The position numbers were made by a program, and so were the translations under genes. From Dyella_A sp050749815 (GTDB taxonomy: Bacteria > Pseudomonadota > Gammaproteobacteria > Xanthomonadales > Rhodanobacteraceae), in assembly GCF_050749815.1 (NCBI RefSeq), contig NZ_CP192735.1, positions 2,790,001-2,854,000 of the forward strand: 64,000 bases of DNA. Direction: 5' to 3'. This document shows, piece after piece, positions 15,917 to 27,126 of this stretch. The notes beneath the pieces were generated by a model. The model was given only the letters and a program-made list of their open reading frames with translations. It had not been told where the DNA came from and ran no database searches. Position 1 is the first letter of the stretch, and every line of letters begins with the position of its first letter.

Positions 15917-16588
15917 ATGATCACCCTCCACCACCTCAACAACTCGCGCTCGCAGCGCATCCTCTGGCTGCTCGAAGAACTAGGCGTGCCCTACCAGATC
16001 AAGCGCTACCAGCGCGACGCGAAGACCATGCTGGCGCCGCCGGAGCTGCGCGCCGTCCACCCGCTGGGCAAGTCGCCGGTGATCACCGACGACGGGCTGA
16101 CCGTGGCCGAGTCCGGCGCGATCGTCGAGTACCTCGCCGACCGCTATGGCCACGGCGACCTGCTCGCCCCGCACGGTACGCCCGAGCGCCTGCGGCAGAG
16201 CTACTGGCTGCACTACGCCGAGGGCTCGGCGATGCCGCCGCTACTGCTCAAGCTGGTGTTCCAGCGGGTGGCCCGTACGCCGGCGCCGTTCTTCGCCCGG
16301 CCGGTGGCCCGAAGCATCGCGACCAAGGTGCAGGCGCGCTTTGTCGATCCGCAGATTGCGCTGCACCTGGACTACCTGGAAGGCGAGCTGGGCGCGCGCG
16401 GATGGTTCGGCGGCGAGGAGTTCAGCGCCGCGGACATCCAGCTCAGCTTTCCGCTGGAAGCGGCCGCCGCGCGCGGCGGGCTGAGCGCCCAGCGGCACCC
16501 GCGGCTGGTGGACTTCCTCGCGCGCATCCATGCCCGCCCGGCGTACCAGCGCGCGCTGGCGGCCGGCGGCGATTACCGGCTGGGCTGA
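15917..16588 (+). CDS. Glutathione S-transferase
   Basis: 223 residues: an N-terminal thioredoxin-like domain (ITLHHLNNSRSQRILWLLEELGVPYQI, with Ser/Asn at the glutathione-activating position). It carries the cis-Pro/ESGAIVEYL glutathione-binding motif (KSPVITDDGLTVAESGAI). An all-helical C-terminal domain follows, with the conserved FSAADIQLSFPL N-capping box. Cytoplasmic detoxification by glutathione conjugation is the family role; the substrate is unknown. The ATG at 15917 starts the domain directly, but has no strong ribosome site. The glutathione maker gshA is also in this window, at 53.8 kb. Confidence 0.9.
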   Translation: MITLHHLNNSRSQRILWLLEELGVPYQIKRYQRDAKTMLAPPELRAVHPLGKSPVITDDGLTVAESGAIVEYLADRYGHGDLLAPHGTPERLRQSYWLHYAEGSAMPPLLLKLVFQRVARTPAPFFARPVARSIATKVQARFVDPQIALHLDYLEGELGARGWFGGEEFSAADIQLSFPLEAAAARGGLSAQRHPRLVDFLARIHARPAYQRALAAGGDYRLG

Positions 16589-16723
16589 GCTGCCAGCTGA
16601 ATGCATGGCTGCGGGGGCAGCGCCCTTCGACGCAGTTGTCACGCATCGCGGGGCACAGTATTCGCCCAACGACCCGTCGACAGGCCCGCAGCGCGGGCCG
16701 CGCCATGCAAGGAGTTCACCGCC

Positions 16724-17059
16724 ATGAGCCGTACCCGCGACATCGAACGCAGCCTGCACGAAACCACCGAGCGCGTTGGTGACCACATGCGCCAGGTGGC
16801 CAACGGCGCCGCAGGCACCGCCCACGACCTGGTCGAGCGCGGCCGCCGCGCCACCAGCCGTTTCGGCAAGCACAGCGACAGCTACCGTCGCCAGATCGGC
16901 CGGGCGGCCGAGGATTTCGCGGACGAGGCGAACTACCAGTACCGCCGTCTGCGGCGTCAGGTGAATCGCCACCCGGCCGCCACGGTGGCGATCGTGGCCG
17001 GCACCATCGGCGCCTTCCTGCTGCTGCGCAGGGCGTTCGGCGGCCGCGACGAAGACTGA
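16724..17059 (+). CDS. Small ElaB/YqjD-like (DUF883) membrane-anchored protein
   Basis: 111 residues: a soluble amphipathic helical N-terminal part of about 80 residues, rich in Arg, Glu and Asp (RDIERSLHETTERVGDHM). A single C-terminal membrane helix follows (HPAATVAIVAGTIGAFLLLRRAFG). This is the layout of ElaB/YqjD, inner-membrane proteins that bind ribosomes in stationary phase in E. coli. The residue match is by pattern only. ATG 16724 has AAGGAG upstream. It ends in a strong bidirectional terminator shared with aceE. Confidence 0.75.
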   Translation: MSRTRDIERSLHETTERVGDHMRQVANGAAGTAHDLVERGRRATSRFGKHSDSYRRQIGRAAEDFADEANYQYRRLRRQVNRHPAATVAIVAGTIGAFLLLRRAFGGRDED

Positions 17060-17092
17060 CGCCGCGGCCGGTCTCTCCAGACTGCTTGGGAT

Positions 17093-17123
17093 AAAAAAGC
17101 CCGCCATACGGCGGGCTTTTTTT
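17093..17123. terminator. Bidirectional terminator between ElaB-like gene and aceE
   Basis: The stem AAGCCCGCC / GGCGGGCTT with loop ATAC is flanked by A-run and T-run (AAAAAA...TTTTTTT), so it works on both strands. It separates the convergent genes ending at 17059 and 17145. Confidence 0.92.
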
Positions 17124-17144
17124 GTGCTGAAGCGACCACACCGC

Positions 17145-19865
17145 TCAGACGGTGAGCGGGTTTGGCTTCTCCGGATCGAGTTTGTACTCCTTGATCGCCC
17201 GCGCCACGTCCTTGGCGTTGACCAGGCCGTCCTTCGCCAGCGACGCCAGCGCGGCGTGGGCGATCCAGTAGCGGTCCACCTCGAAGAAATCACGCAGGTG
17301 GGCGCGGGTGTCCGAACGGCCGAAGCCGTCGGTACCGAGCACCGTGTAGCGCTTGCCCTCGGGAATGAACGCGCGGATCTGGTCGGCGAACTCGCGCACG
17401 TAGTCGGTGGCGGCGATGACCGGACCGGAGCGATCCTGCAGCAGGCCGGTGACGTACGGCACGCGCTGCTCGGCTTCCGGATGCAGGCGGTTCCAGCGCT
17501 CGGCATCGAAGCCGTCGCGACGCAGCTCAATGAAGCTGGGGCACGACCAGATGTCGGCATGCACGCCGAAATCCTTCTCCAGCAGCTCGGCGGCGGCGAT
17601 CACCTCGCGCAGGATCGTGCCCGAGCCCAGCAGCTGCACGCACGGCGCCTTCGCCTTGCCCTTGCCCTTGCCGTTCCCGTTGGTCGGCACGCCGCAGTCG
17701 CGGAACAGGTACATGCCCTTGATGATCCCTTCCTCGCAACCGGCCGGCATGTCCGGGTGCTGGTAGTTCTCGTTCATCACGGTCAGGTAGTAATAGATGT
17801 CTTCCTGCTCCTGCATCATCCGGCGCGTGCCGTCCTGCAGGATCACCGCGACCTCGTAGGAGAAGGTGGGGTCGTAGGACTTCACGTTGGGGATCGCACC
17901 GGACATCAGGTGCGAGTGGCCGTCCTCGTGCTGCAGGCCCTCGCCGTTGAGCGTGGTGCGCCCGGCGGTGCCGCCCACCAGGAAGCCGCGTGCGCGCATG
18001 TCGCCCGCCGCCCAGCACAGGTCGCCGATGCGCTGGAAGCCGAACATCGAGTAGTAGATGAAGAACGGCAGCATCGCCACGTTGGAGATGCTGTAGCTGG
18101 TGGCCGCCGCCATCCACGCGCCCATGCCGCCGGCCTCCGAGATGCCTTCCTGCAGCACCTGGCCCTTCTGGTCTTCGCGGTAGTACAGCAGCTGGTCGGC
18201 ATCCTGCGGGCGGTACTTCTGGCCGAACGGCGCGTAGATGCCGATCTGGCGGAACATGCCTTCCATACCGAACGTGCGCGCCTCGTCGGCGACGATCGGC
18301 ACCACGCGCTCACCCAGCTGCTTGTCGCGCAGCAGCAGGTTCATTCCGCGCACCAGCGCCATGGTGGTGGAGATCTCGCGCTCGCCGGTGCCCTTGGTGA
18401 TCTGCTCGAACGCGGACAGCTCCGGCGCCTTGAGCTTCGCATCGGCCTTGCGGCGACGCTGCGGCAGCGAACCGCCCAGCGCGGCACGGCGCTCGAGCAT
18501 GTACTGCACTTCCGGAGAATCCTTGCCCGGATGGAAGTACGGCACGTCGCCGAGCTTGTCGTCCGACACGGGAATGTTGAAGCGGTCACGGAAGTGGCGC
18601 ACCGCGTCGGCGTCGAGCTTCTTCTGCTGGTGGGTCGGGTTCTGCGACTCGCCGGCCGCGCCCATGCCGTAGCCCTTGACCGTCTTGGCCAGGATCACCG
18701 TGGGCATGCCCTTGGTGTTCACCGCCGAGTGATAGGCGGCGTAGACCTTGTGCGGGTCGTGGCCGCCGCGGTTGAGGCGCCAGATGTCGTCGTCGGACAG
18801 GTTGGCGACCAGCTGCGCGGTTTCCGGATACTTGTTGAAGAAGTGCTCGCGCGTGTACTTGCCGCCGAACGCCTTGCACGCCTGGTACTCGCCGTCGACG
18901 GTTTCCATCATCAGCTTGCGCAGGGTGCCGGAGGTGTCGCGTGCCAGGAGCGGATCCCAGTAGCTGCCCCAGACCACCTTGATGGCGTTCCAGCCGGCGC
19001 CGCGGAACACGCCTTCGAGCTCCTGGATGATCTTGCCGTTGCCGCGCACCGGGCCGTCCAGGCGCTGCAGGTTGCAGTTGATCACGAAGATCAGGTTGTC
19101 CAGGCCCTCACGGCCGGCCAGCGAGATCGCGCCCAGGCTCTCCGGCTCGTCGGTCTCGCCGTCGCCCATGAAGCACCAGATCTTGCGGTCGCTCTTGGGG
19201 ATCAGGCCGCGGTGCTCGAGATACTTCCAGAACTGCGCCTGGTAGATCGCCTGGATCGGACCCAGGCCCATCGACACCGTCGGCACCTGCCAGTAGTCCG
19301 GCATCAGCCACGGGTGCGGGTAGGACGACAGGCCGCGGCCCTTGCCCGCCACTTCCATGCGGAACAGGTCCATCTGCTCTTCGGCGATACGACCTTCGAG
19401 GAAGGAACGCGCATACACGCCCGGGCTGGAATGGCCCTGGTGGAACACCAGGTCACCGGGGTGGTCGGCGCTGGGGGCGCGCCAGAAGTGGTTGAAGCCC
19501 ACGTCGTACAGCGTGGCCGAAGAGGCGAAGCTGGCGATGTGGCCGCCCAGCTCGCCCGGCTTGCGGTTGGCGCGCACCACCATCGCCATCGCGTTCCAGC
19601 GGATCAGGCTGCGGATGCGCCATTCCATGGTGGCGTCGCCCGGCATCTTCGCCTCGTTCTGCGGCGCGATGGTGTTGACGTACTCGGTGGTCGGGTCGAA
19701 CGGCAGGTAGCCGCCGGCGCGCCGCGTCGAGTCGACCATCTTCTCCAGCAGGTAATGCGCGCGCTCGGTGCCATCGTGGCTGATCACCGCATTAAGCGAT
19801 TCGATCCACTCTTTGGTTTCGGTGGGGTCGATGTCCTGGTGGAGGATGTCGTCGAGCTGATCCAT
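17145..19865 (-). CDS. aceE: Pyruvate dehydrogenase E1 component, homodimeric type
   Basis: 906 residues, close to the usual size of homodimeric E1 (about 890-910). It shows the thiamine-diphosphate motif region (FMGDGETDEPESLGAIS...NLIFVINCNLQRLDGPVRGNGKIIQE), the active-site HFWRAPSADHPGDLVFHQGHSSPG segment, and AGIL-type C-terminal features ending KLDPEKPNPLTV. It decarboxylates pyruvate and passes the acetyl group to the lipoyl E2; E2 and E3 are not in the window. The ATG at 19863-19865 has GGAG six bases upstream, and an in-frame extension to 19934 is not needed. maeB lies upstream on the same strand with a 187-nt gap, so an own promoter is likely. Confidence 0.97.
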   Translation of the reverse strand: MDQLDDILHQDIDPTETKEWIESLNAVISHDGTERAHYLLEKMVDSTRRAGGYLPFDPTTEYVNTIAPQNEAKMPGDATMEWRIRSLIRWNAMAMVVRANRKPGELGGHIASFASSATLYDVGFNHFWRAPSADHPGDLVFHQGHSSPGVYARSFLEGRIAEEQMDLFRMEVAGKGRGLSSYPHPWLMPDYWQVPTVSMGLGPIQAIYQAQFWKYLEHRGLIPKSDRKIWCFMGDGETDEPESLGAISLAGREGLDNLIFVINCNLQRLDGPVRGNGKIIQELEGVFRGAGWNAIKVVWGSYWDPLLARDTSGTLRKLMMETVDGEYQACKAFGGKYTREHFFNKYPETAQLVANLSDDDIWRLNRGGHDPHKVYAAYHSAVNTKGMPTVILAKTVKGYGMGAAGESQNPTHQQKKLDADAVRHFRDRFNIPVSDDKLGDVPYFHPGKDSPEVQYMLERRAALGGSLPQRRRKADAKLKAPELSAFEQITKGTGEREISTTMALVRGMNLLLRDKQLGERVVPIVADEARTFGMEGMFRQIGIYAPFGQKYRPQDADQLLYYREDQKGQVLQEGISEAGGMGAWMAAATSYSISNVAMLPFFIYYSMFGFQRIGDLCWAAGDMRARGFLVGGTAGRTTLNGEGLQHEDGHSHLMSGAIPNVKSYDPTFSYEVAVILQDGTRRMMQEQEDIYYYLTVMNENYQHPDMPAGCEEGIIKGMYLFRDCGVPTNGNGKGKGKAKAPCVQLLGSGTILREVIAAAELLEKDFGVHADIWSCPSFIELRRDGFDAERWNRLHPEAEQRVPYVTGLLQDRSGPVIAATDYVREFADQIRAFIPEGKRYTVLGTDGFGRSDTRAHLRDFFEVDRYWIAHAALASLAKDGLVNAKDVARAIKEYKLDPEKPNPLTV

Positions 19866-19946
19866 GAAGGTCTCCGCGGCGCCGGGGAGGCGCGCCTGAA
19901 AGGGGGATGCATCGCCGGGGGTGCGGTGCAGCAATGTTCGAGTTTA

Positions 19947-19967
19947 GCGGCCGCGCGAGGCGGCCGC
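19947..19967. repeat. GC hairpin in the maeB-aceE gap
   Basis: An 8-bp perfect stem (GCGGCCGC twice, 5-nt loop GCGAG) lies 85 nt after the maeB stop and 82 nt before the aceE start. It could attenuate or end the maeB transcript, but lacks a T-run. Confidence 0.4.
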
Positions 19968-20052
19968 CAAATGGACGGCCATGCGCTCGCGCATGGGCTC
20001 ATCCCGCCGTCCCTGGCGGCAGCGGCGCAGGCCAGCCGCGCCGCCGCATCGA

Positions 20053-22347
<2,295 letters not shown>

Positions 22348-22440
22348 GGGACGAGTCGATGATCCGGAGCTGCGAAGAGGTCAAATGGTAGCACCGCGCA
22401 CCGCACCGACCGCTGTCCGGCGCTACATTGCCGCGCCGCT

Positions 22441-23640
22441 TCACAGGCCCAGCGAGAGCTCCTCGGCCTGCACCCGGCCCATGTGGATGCGGTTGGCGAA
22501 CAGCGAGAACGCGAGCTTGCCGGCCAGCCCGTGCACGTGCTGCATCCACGGCGGCAGCCAGCGCGGCGGCGCAATGGCGCCGGAGGCGAAATGCGGCTCC
22601 AGCGCCACCACGTCGTGCAGCGTCAGCTTGCCGGCAAACAGATGGCGCAGCAGGTCCATCCGCCGCTGCTTCAGCGCCCAGCGAAAGAACGTGTGCACGG
22701 CCAGCAGACCGGCCAGATACACGTTGTCCTTGGCGAACACCGCGCCGCCGGTCAGCGGCACGCCGCGGAACACCCGCTGCGCCGAGTGGAAGCTGTCCGC
22801 CACGCTCTGTCCGCGCTCCAGGAAGAACCGGTAGACCTCGACGAAGTCCGCCCCGCGCAGGGCCATGTCGATCGCCAGGATGCGCAGGCTGATGCGCTTG
22901 AGGCGCGAAATGTCGATAGCGCCGGACATCAGCTCGGCAAACACGGCCAGCCCTTCCTGGGTGGCGGTGACCCGCGGCGAGGTGCGCGCCAGGGAGGCGA
23001 GCAGCGGCTGCGCGCGGCCGTTGAGGGCGGTCAGCGAGTGCACGAAGGCCTCGTGCGCAAGAAGCTGATGGCGGTCGTAGTCGCTGAAGGCGGTGCCGCC
23101 GCGCAGGCGGATGCGGGTGGCGCCGGCAGCCGCCTTGGCGGTGAGCTCAGCGTCGACTTCCACCGCAATCAGGCCGGGCCCGAAGAAGCTGTCCAGCGTC
23201 TGCGCCAGGTCGGCGCGCAGGACCTCGGCGGGGATATCGGCGGCGACGTCGTCGGCCAGCAAGTCGGCGCCCAGTTCGTCGGCCAGCTCCACGAAGTAAC
23301 GCGCCGCGTCGAGGTTGCTCTTGCTGCTGCCGGGAATGAGGTCGCCCGGATGGCCGTACAGCACGATCGACGGCGCGGTGACCCCGGCCGTGCCCACCGC
23401 CTCGAGCATTTCCGCGGCGATCCGCCAGGATTCGGCGGTGCGACAGAGGTACTCGCCCAGCGGATCGTCATGCCCGGCCTCGCGCTCGATCGCGGCCAGC
23501 TCGGCGCGCGCCGCGGACAGGTCCGGCGACAGGTACGACACCTCCGGCAGGCTCAGGCGACCGGTCGCGTAGGCGTCGATCATGCGGCCCTCCAGCGACG
23601 CCGGCCAGGCCACCGTGGGCAGGATGCGGATCGGCCGCAC
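22441..23640 (-). CDS. QEGLA-motif (DUF1704) putative metalloprotease
   Basis: 399 residues from a GTG at 23640. It carries HEAFVH (H196, E197, H201; HExxxH zinc motif) and the name-giving QEGLA at 228-232. This is the DUF1704 family, called flavohemoglobin expression-modulating in bacteria and related to eukaryotic MATCAP tubulin metalloproteases. The reading frame stays open upstream, and the residues there (TIDLQRYAALDQRLLAAV) look like genuine protein. The true start may therefore be the CTG at 23704-23706, which overlaps the TGA of the upstream small gene and has GGAAAG before it. The substrate is unknown. It sits 93 nt from maeB, opposite to nothing, same strand. Confidence 0.88.
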   Translation of the reverse strand: MRPIRILPTVAWPASLEGRMIDAYATGRLSLPEVSYLSPDLSAARAELAAIEREAGHDDPLGEYLCRTAESWRIAAEMLEAVGTAGVTAPSIVLYGHPGDLIPGSSKSNLDAARYFVELADELGADLLADDVAADIPAEVLRADLAQTLDSFFGPGLIAVEVDAELTAKAAAGATRIRLRGGTAFSDYDRHQLLAHEAFVHSLTALNGRAQPLLASLARTSPRVTATQEGLAVFAELMSGAIDISRLKRISLRILAIDMALRGADFVEVYRFFLERGQSVADSFHSAQRVFRGVPLTGGAVFAKDNVYLAGLLAVHTFFRWALKQRRMDLLRHLFAGKLTLHDVVALEPHFASGAIAPPRWLPPWMQHVHGLAGKLAFSLFANRIHMGRVQAEELSLGL

Positions 23641-23702
23641 CGCGGCTAGCAGCCGCTGGTCGAGCGCGGCGTAGCGCTGCAGGTCGATGGTAGGCGTGGC
23701 GT

Positions 23703-23909
23703 TCAGCGGTCTTTCCGACGAGGTCTACGGCCGACCACCCATGGAATCAGCGACGTCAATGCGCCCGCCGGCGCGATCACTTGGATGATAGCTCCGTGGT
23801 GCCAGATCACTGCCCATGTGCCTACGGCTAGGCATAGCGTCATCAAGGCGAAGATCACCCCAAACCACAGCTCCTTGGTCCTCACTGCCCTTGCTGAAGA
23901 TTGCCCCAT
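23703..23909 (-). CDS. Small two-helix membrane protein
   Basis: 68 residues with two hydrophobic segments (LWFGVIFALMTLCLAVGTWAV and IIQVIAPAGALTSLIPWVV) and a strongly basic tail (GRRPRRKDR) that should be cytoplasmic. Its base composition is less GC-rich than the neighbours. Its TGA overlaps the probable CTG start of the QEGLA gene (CTGA), which argues for real translation and coupling. No family recognised. I place it at moderate confidence because it is short, but the membrane topology and overlap fit a true gene. Confidence 0.6.
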   Translation of the reverse strand: MGQSSARAVRTKELWFGVIFALMTLCLAVGTWAVIWHHGAIIQVIAPAGALTSLIPWVVGRRPRRKDR

Positions 23910-23956
23910 ATCACCGAATCCCTAACGAGAGGCGACCCCGCCTCGCTTTCCTAGAA

Positions 23957-25012
23957 TCAGTCCCGCTCGCGCTGGCCGCGATGGCCGTGCGGGCGGTCGA
24001 TCGGGCGTCCGCCGCGCTGGCGGCGCAGGCGTGCCTCGAGCGTGGCGGCCTGGTCCTCACGCTCGTCGCGCAGCTTGAGGTAGTTGCGCCAGCGCTCGGG
24101 GGCAAGATCACCGCTGTCCAGCGCGCGCTGCACGGCGCAGCCTGGTTCGCTGCCGTGGCCACAGTCGGCGAAGCGGCAGGTTTCGGCCAGCTCGTCGATG
24201 TCGGCGAACAGGTCGAGGTTTTCCTCGCCGGTGAGCTTGAGCTCGCGCATGCCGGGGGTGTCGATCAAGCAGCCGCCGGTGGGCAGCTGCAGCAGGGCGC
24301 GATGGGTGGTGGTGTGGCGACCGCGGCTATCGTGTGCGCGTACGGCGCCGGTGGCCAGCTTGTCGGTGCCGAGCAGGGTGTTGGTGAGCGTGGACTTGCC
24401 GGCGCCCGAGGACCCCACCAGCACCGCGCTGTCGCCCGGCTTCAGGTACGGCGACAGCAGCTCGACGCTGTCGCGACTCTTGCCGTTCAGGGCGTGGATC
24501 GGCGTGGTGCCCGGCAGGCGCGCGCGCAGCTCGGCCAGGCGTTCGGCCGCGTCGTCGAGCAGGTCGAGCTTGCTCAGCAGCACCACCGGCTGGGCGCCGG
24601 AATCCTCCACCAGCGAGAGGTAGCGCTCGATGCGCGCGGGGTTGAAGTCGCCGTCCAGGCCGGTGAGCACCAGCACGTAGTCGATGTTGGTGGCGATGAT
24701 CTGCCGCTCGTAGCGCTCGCCAGCGGCGGCGCGCGACAGCACCGTGCGCCGCTCCAGCACCTGCTGGATGTGCGGCGGGGCGCCCGGCTCGAATTCCACG
24801 AAGTCACCCACTGCCGGGCGCGCCGAGGGATCCAGGCCGCGCTTGAGGAAATGGCCGGCCGGCTGCGCACCGAACAGGTGCTCGCCATCGTGCAGTTCGT
24901 AGCCGGCCCGGTGCTGGGCCACCACGCGGGCGAGCCGCAGGCCGTCGGCGGGCAGACGGCTCCCGCGCCAACCGATGCGGCGCAAGCGTTCGATGATCAG
25001 GGCATCGCTCAT
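23957..25012 (-). CDS. rsgA: Ribosome small-subunit-dependent GTPase A
   Basis: 351 residues. An N-terminal OB fold (about 25-95) precedes a circularly permuted GTPase domain with the motif order G4 (SKLD, 147-150), G1 (GSSGAGKST, 200-208) and G3 (DTPGM, 251-255). A C-terminal zinc knuckle follows with C279, C284, H286 and C292. RsgA acts late in 30S assembly, checking the decoding region and driving release of RbfA. The ATG at 25010-25012 opens the family-typical N-terminus; the longer frame to 25096 overlaps the leader of alaA. It is divergent from alaA with 137 nt between. Confidence 0.96.
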   Translation of the reverse strand: MSDALIIERLRRIGWRGSRLPADGLRLARVVAQHRAGYELHDGEHLFGAQPAGHFLKRGLDPSARPAVGDFVEFEPGAPPHIQQVLERRTVLSRAAAGERYERQIIATNIDYVLVLTGLDGDFNPARIERYLSLVEDSGAQPVVLLSKLDLLDDAAERLAELRARLPGTTPIHALNGKSRDSVELLSPYLKPGDSAVLVGSSGAGKSTLTNTLLGTDKLATGAVRAHDSRGRHTTTHRALLQLPTGGCLIDTPGMRELKLTGEENLDLFADIDELAETCRFADCGHGSEPGCAVQRALDSGDLAPERWRNYLKLRDEREDQAATLEARLRRQRGGRPIDRPHGHRGQRERD

Positions 25013-25149
25013 GGTTGCCCGATTATGCCCTGCCCCGGCGCCGGCCGATATCTCGCCCGGAATCGGCCCCACGAGCGCCATCGACGCTGCTAGCATGCTG
25101 CGACTGCCGGCCGCAAGCGCTGGTGCAGCAAAGCGAAGGAATCCCGTCG

Positions 25150-26397
25150 TTGGCCCCGATCAAACCCAGCACGCACCTGGCAAACGTGCGCTACGAAATC
25201 CGCGGCGCACTGACTCGCCGTGCGCGTGAGCTCGAGGCCGAGGGTCGGCCGATCATCAAGCTCAACATCGGCAACCCGGCCCGCTACGGATTCGAGACGC
25301 CCGCCCATCTGCGCGAGGCGATCGCAACGCACCTGGGCGACAGCGAGGCCTACGGCCACGAGCAGGGCCTGGAAGAGGCCCGCGCCGCCATTACCGCCCA
25401 GCAGCGCGCACGCGGCGCGCAAGGCGTGGATGCCGAACGCATTTTCATCGGCAACGGCGTCAGTGAGCTGATCGACATCAGCCTGCGCGCGCTGCTGCAG
25501 CCGGGCGACGAAGTGCTGCTGCCCAGCCCGGACTACCCGCTGTGGAGCGCCGCCACCATCCTCAACGGCGGCAAGCCACGCTATTACCGCTGCCTGCCGG
25601 AGAACGGCCATCAGCCGGACCCGGCTGAGATCGAGGCCCTGGTCACGCCGCGCACCCGCGCGCTGGTGCTGATCAACCCGAACAATCCCACCGGCGCGGT
25701 GTACCCGCGGGCACTACTCGAGCAGCTGGTGGCGATTGCCGCGCGGCACCGGTTGCTGCTGCTGTGCGACGAGATCTACGACGAGATTCTCTACGACGGC
25801 GCGGTGTTCCAGCCGTTGGCCGAGGTGGCCGGCGACGTGCCCTGCCTGAGCTTCGGCGGGCTGTCGAAGGTACATCGCGCCTGCGGCTACCGCATCGGCT
25901 GGATGAGCCTGTCCGGCGAGCCGTCGCGCACCGCCGGCTACCGCGACGCGCTGCAGCTGCTGGCCGCCCTGCGCCTGTGCCCCAACGCCACCGCGCAGTG
26001 GGCGGTGGCGCCGGCGCTGGAGAGCGCGCCAACCATCCACGCGCTGACCTCCCCCGGCGGCCGCCTGCATGAGGCGCGACGGGCGGTGATCGAGGGCGTG
26101 GCGGCGAGCGATTACCTGCAACTGGCCGCGCCCGAGGGTGCGCTGTACGCCTTCCCCGAGGTGCGGGCTGATCGCCTGCCGGTGTTCGACGACGGCGACT
26201 TCGCCCTGCGCCTGCTCGAGCGCGAGTCGGTGCTCGTGGTGCCCGGCGCCAGTTTCAACGTGCCCGCCAGCCGGCAGTTCCGGCTCACCCTGCTGCCGCA
26301 GCCGCACGAACTGCGCGAGGTGTTCGTGCGGATCGAGCGCGTGCTGGCCCAGATGGCCGCCGAGCAGGCATCGTCGCGCGCCGTCGCGGCGGGCTGA
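25150..26397 (+). CDS. alaA: AlaA-type PLP aminotransferase
   Basis: 415 residues starting at TTG (25150-25152), preceded by AAGGA at nine bases; the upstream frame has no good start. Fold-type I aminotransferase features are clear: NIGNPARYGFETP, the PLP-phosphate region GVSELIDIS, LINPNNPTGAVY, and the Schiff-base Lys in GLSKVHRACGYRIGW, followed by the phosphate Arg. AlaA makes alanine from pyruvate and glutamate. Family members of this subgroup share the motifs, so the exact amino acid is inferred. It is followed 12 nt later by the SGNH hydrolase, probably in one transcript. Confidence 0.9.
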   Translation: MAPIKPSTHLANVRYEIRGALTRRARELEAEGRPIIKLNIGNPARYGFETPAHLREAIATHLGDSEAYGHEQGLEEARAAITAQQRARGAQGVDAERIFIGNGVSELIDISLRALLQPGDEVLLPSPDYPLWSAATILNGGKPRYYRCLPENGHQPDPAEIEALVTPRTRALVLINPNNPTGAVYPRALLEQLVAIAARHRLLLLCDEIYDEILYDGAVFQPLAEVAGDVPCLSFGGLSKVHRACGYRIGWMSLSGEPSRTAGYRDALQLLAALRLCPNATAQWAVAPALESAPTIHALTSPGGRLHEARRAVIEGVAASDYLQLAAPEGALYAFPEVRADRLPVFDDGDFALRLLERESVLVVPGASFNVPASRQFRLTLLPQPHELREVFVRIERVLAQMAAEQASSRAVAAG

Positions 26398-26409
26398 GCG
26401 TCCACTGGC

Positions 26410-27033
26410 ATGAGTGCATCCGATCAGGCGGAGCATCCGCTGCGCCATCTTGCGCTGGGCGACTCCTACACCATCGGCGAGGGCGTGCCGGAGGCCGGCC
26501 GCTGGCCGGTGCAACTGGCGCAGCGGCTGATCGCGGAAGGCATCACGCTGGCACCACCGCGCATCGTCGCCACCACCGGCTGGACCACCGACGAACTCGC
26601 CGCCGGCATGGACGAGGCGCAGCTGGCGCCGCCGTTCGACCTGGTCAGCCTGCTGATCGGCGTGAACAACCAGTACCGCGGCCGCAGCGCCGAGGAATAC
26701 ATCGCCCAGTTCGGCCAATTGCTGGCGCGCGCGGTCACGCTGGCGGGCGACCGGCCCGGGCACGTGCTGGTGGTGTCGATTCCCGACTGGGGCGTCACCC
26801 GCTTCGCCCGCGAGCACGGGCACGACGCCGCGGCGATCGGTGCGACGCTGGATCGTTTCAACTTACTGGCGCGCGCAGCCGCCGAGGCGGCCGGCGCCGC
26901 CTTCGTCGACATCACCGACCTCTCGCGCGCCTATCCGGACGAGCTGACCGACGACGGCCTGCATCCGGACGCCCGGCAGTACACGCGCTGGGTCGAGCGG
27001 ATCGCGCCGGTCGCGCGCCGCGCGCTCGGCTGA
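26410..27033 (+). CDS. SGNH/GDSL-type lipase/esterase
   Basis: 207 residues, no clear signal peptide. Block I GDSYTIGEG holds the nucleophile Ser. Block III LLIGVNNQYRG supplies the oxyanion Asn (usual G-x-N-D, here GVNN). Block V DGLHPD provides the Asp-x-x-His. This is the full SGNH set for acyl or acetyl ester hydrolysis. It probably acts in the cytoplasm because the start lacks an export signal. It follows alaA at 12 nt. The substrate is unknown. Confidence 0.88.
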   Translation: MSASDQAEHPLRHLALGDSYTIGEGVPEAGRWPVQLAQRLIAEGITLAPPRIVATTGWTTDELAAGMDEAQLAPPFDLVSLLIGVNNQYRGRSAEEYIAQFGQLLARAVTLAGDRPGHVLVVSIPDWGVTRFAREHGHDAAAIGATLDRFNLLARAAAEAAGAAFVDITDLSRAYPDELTDDGLHPDARQYTRWVERIAPVARRALG

Positions 27034-27126
27034 GGCGGCGGCAACCGCACTGCAACCTCGCCGCCATCGCGCGGTGATCCGCCGTGCCGACACTGGTGCC
27101 CCGGATCACCACCGGGACCCGCCGCC

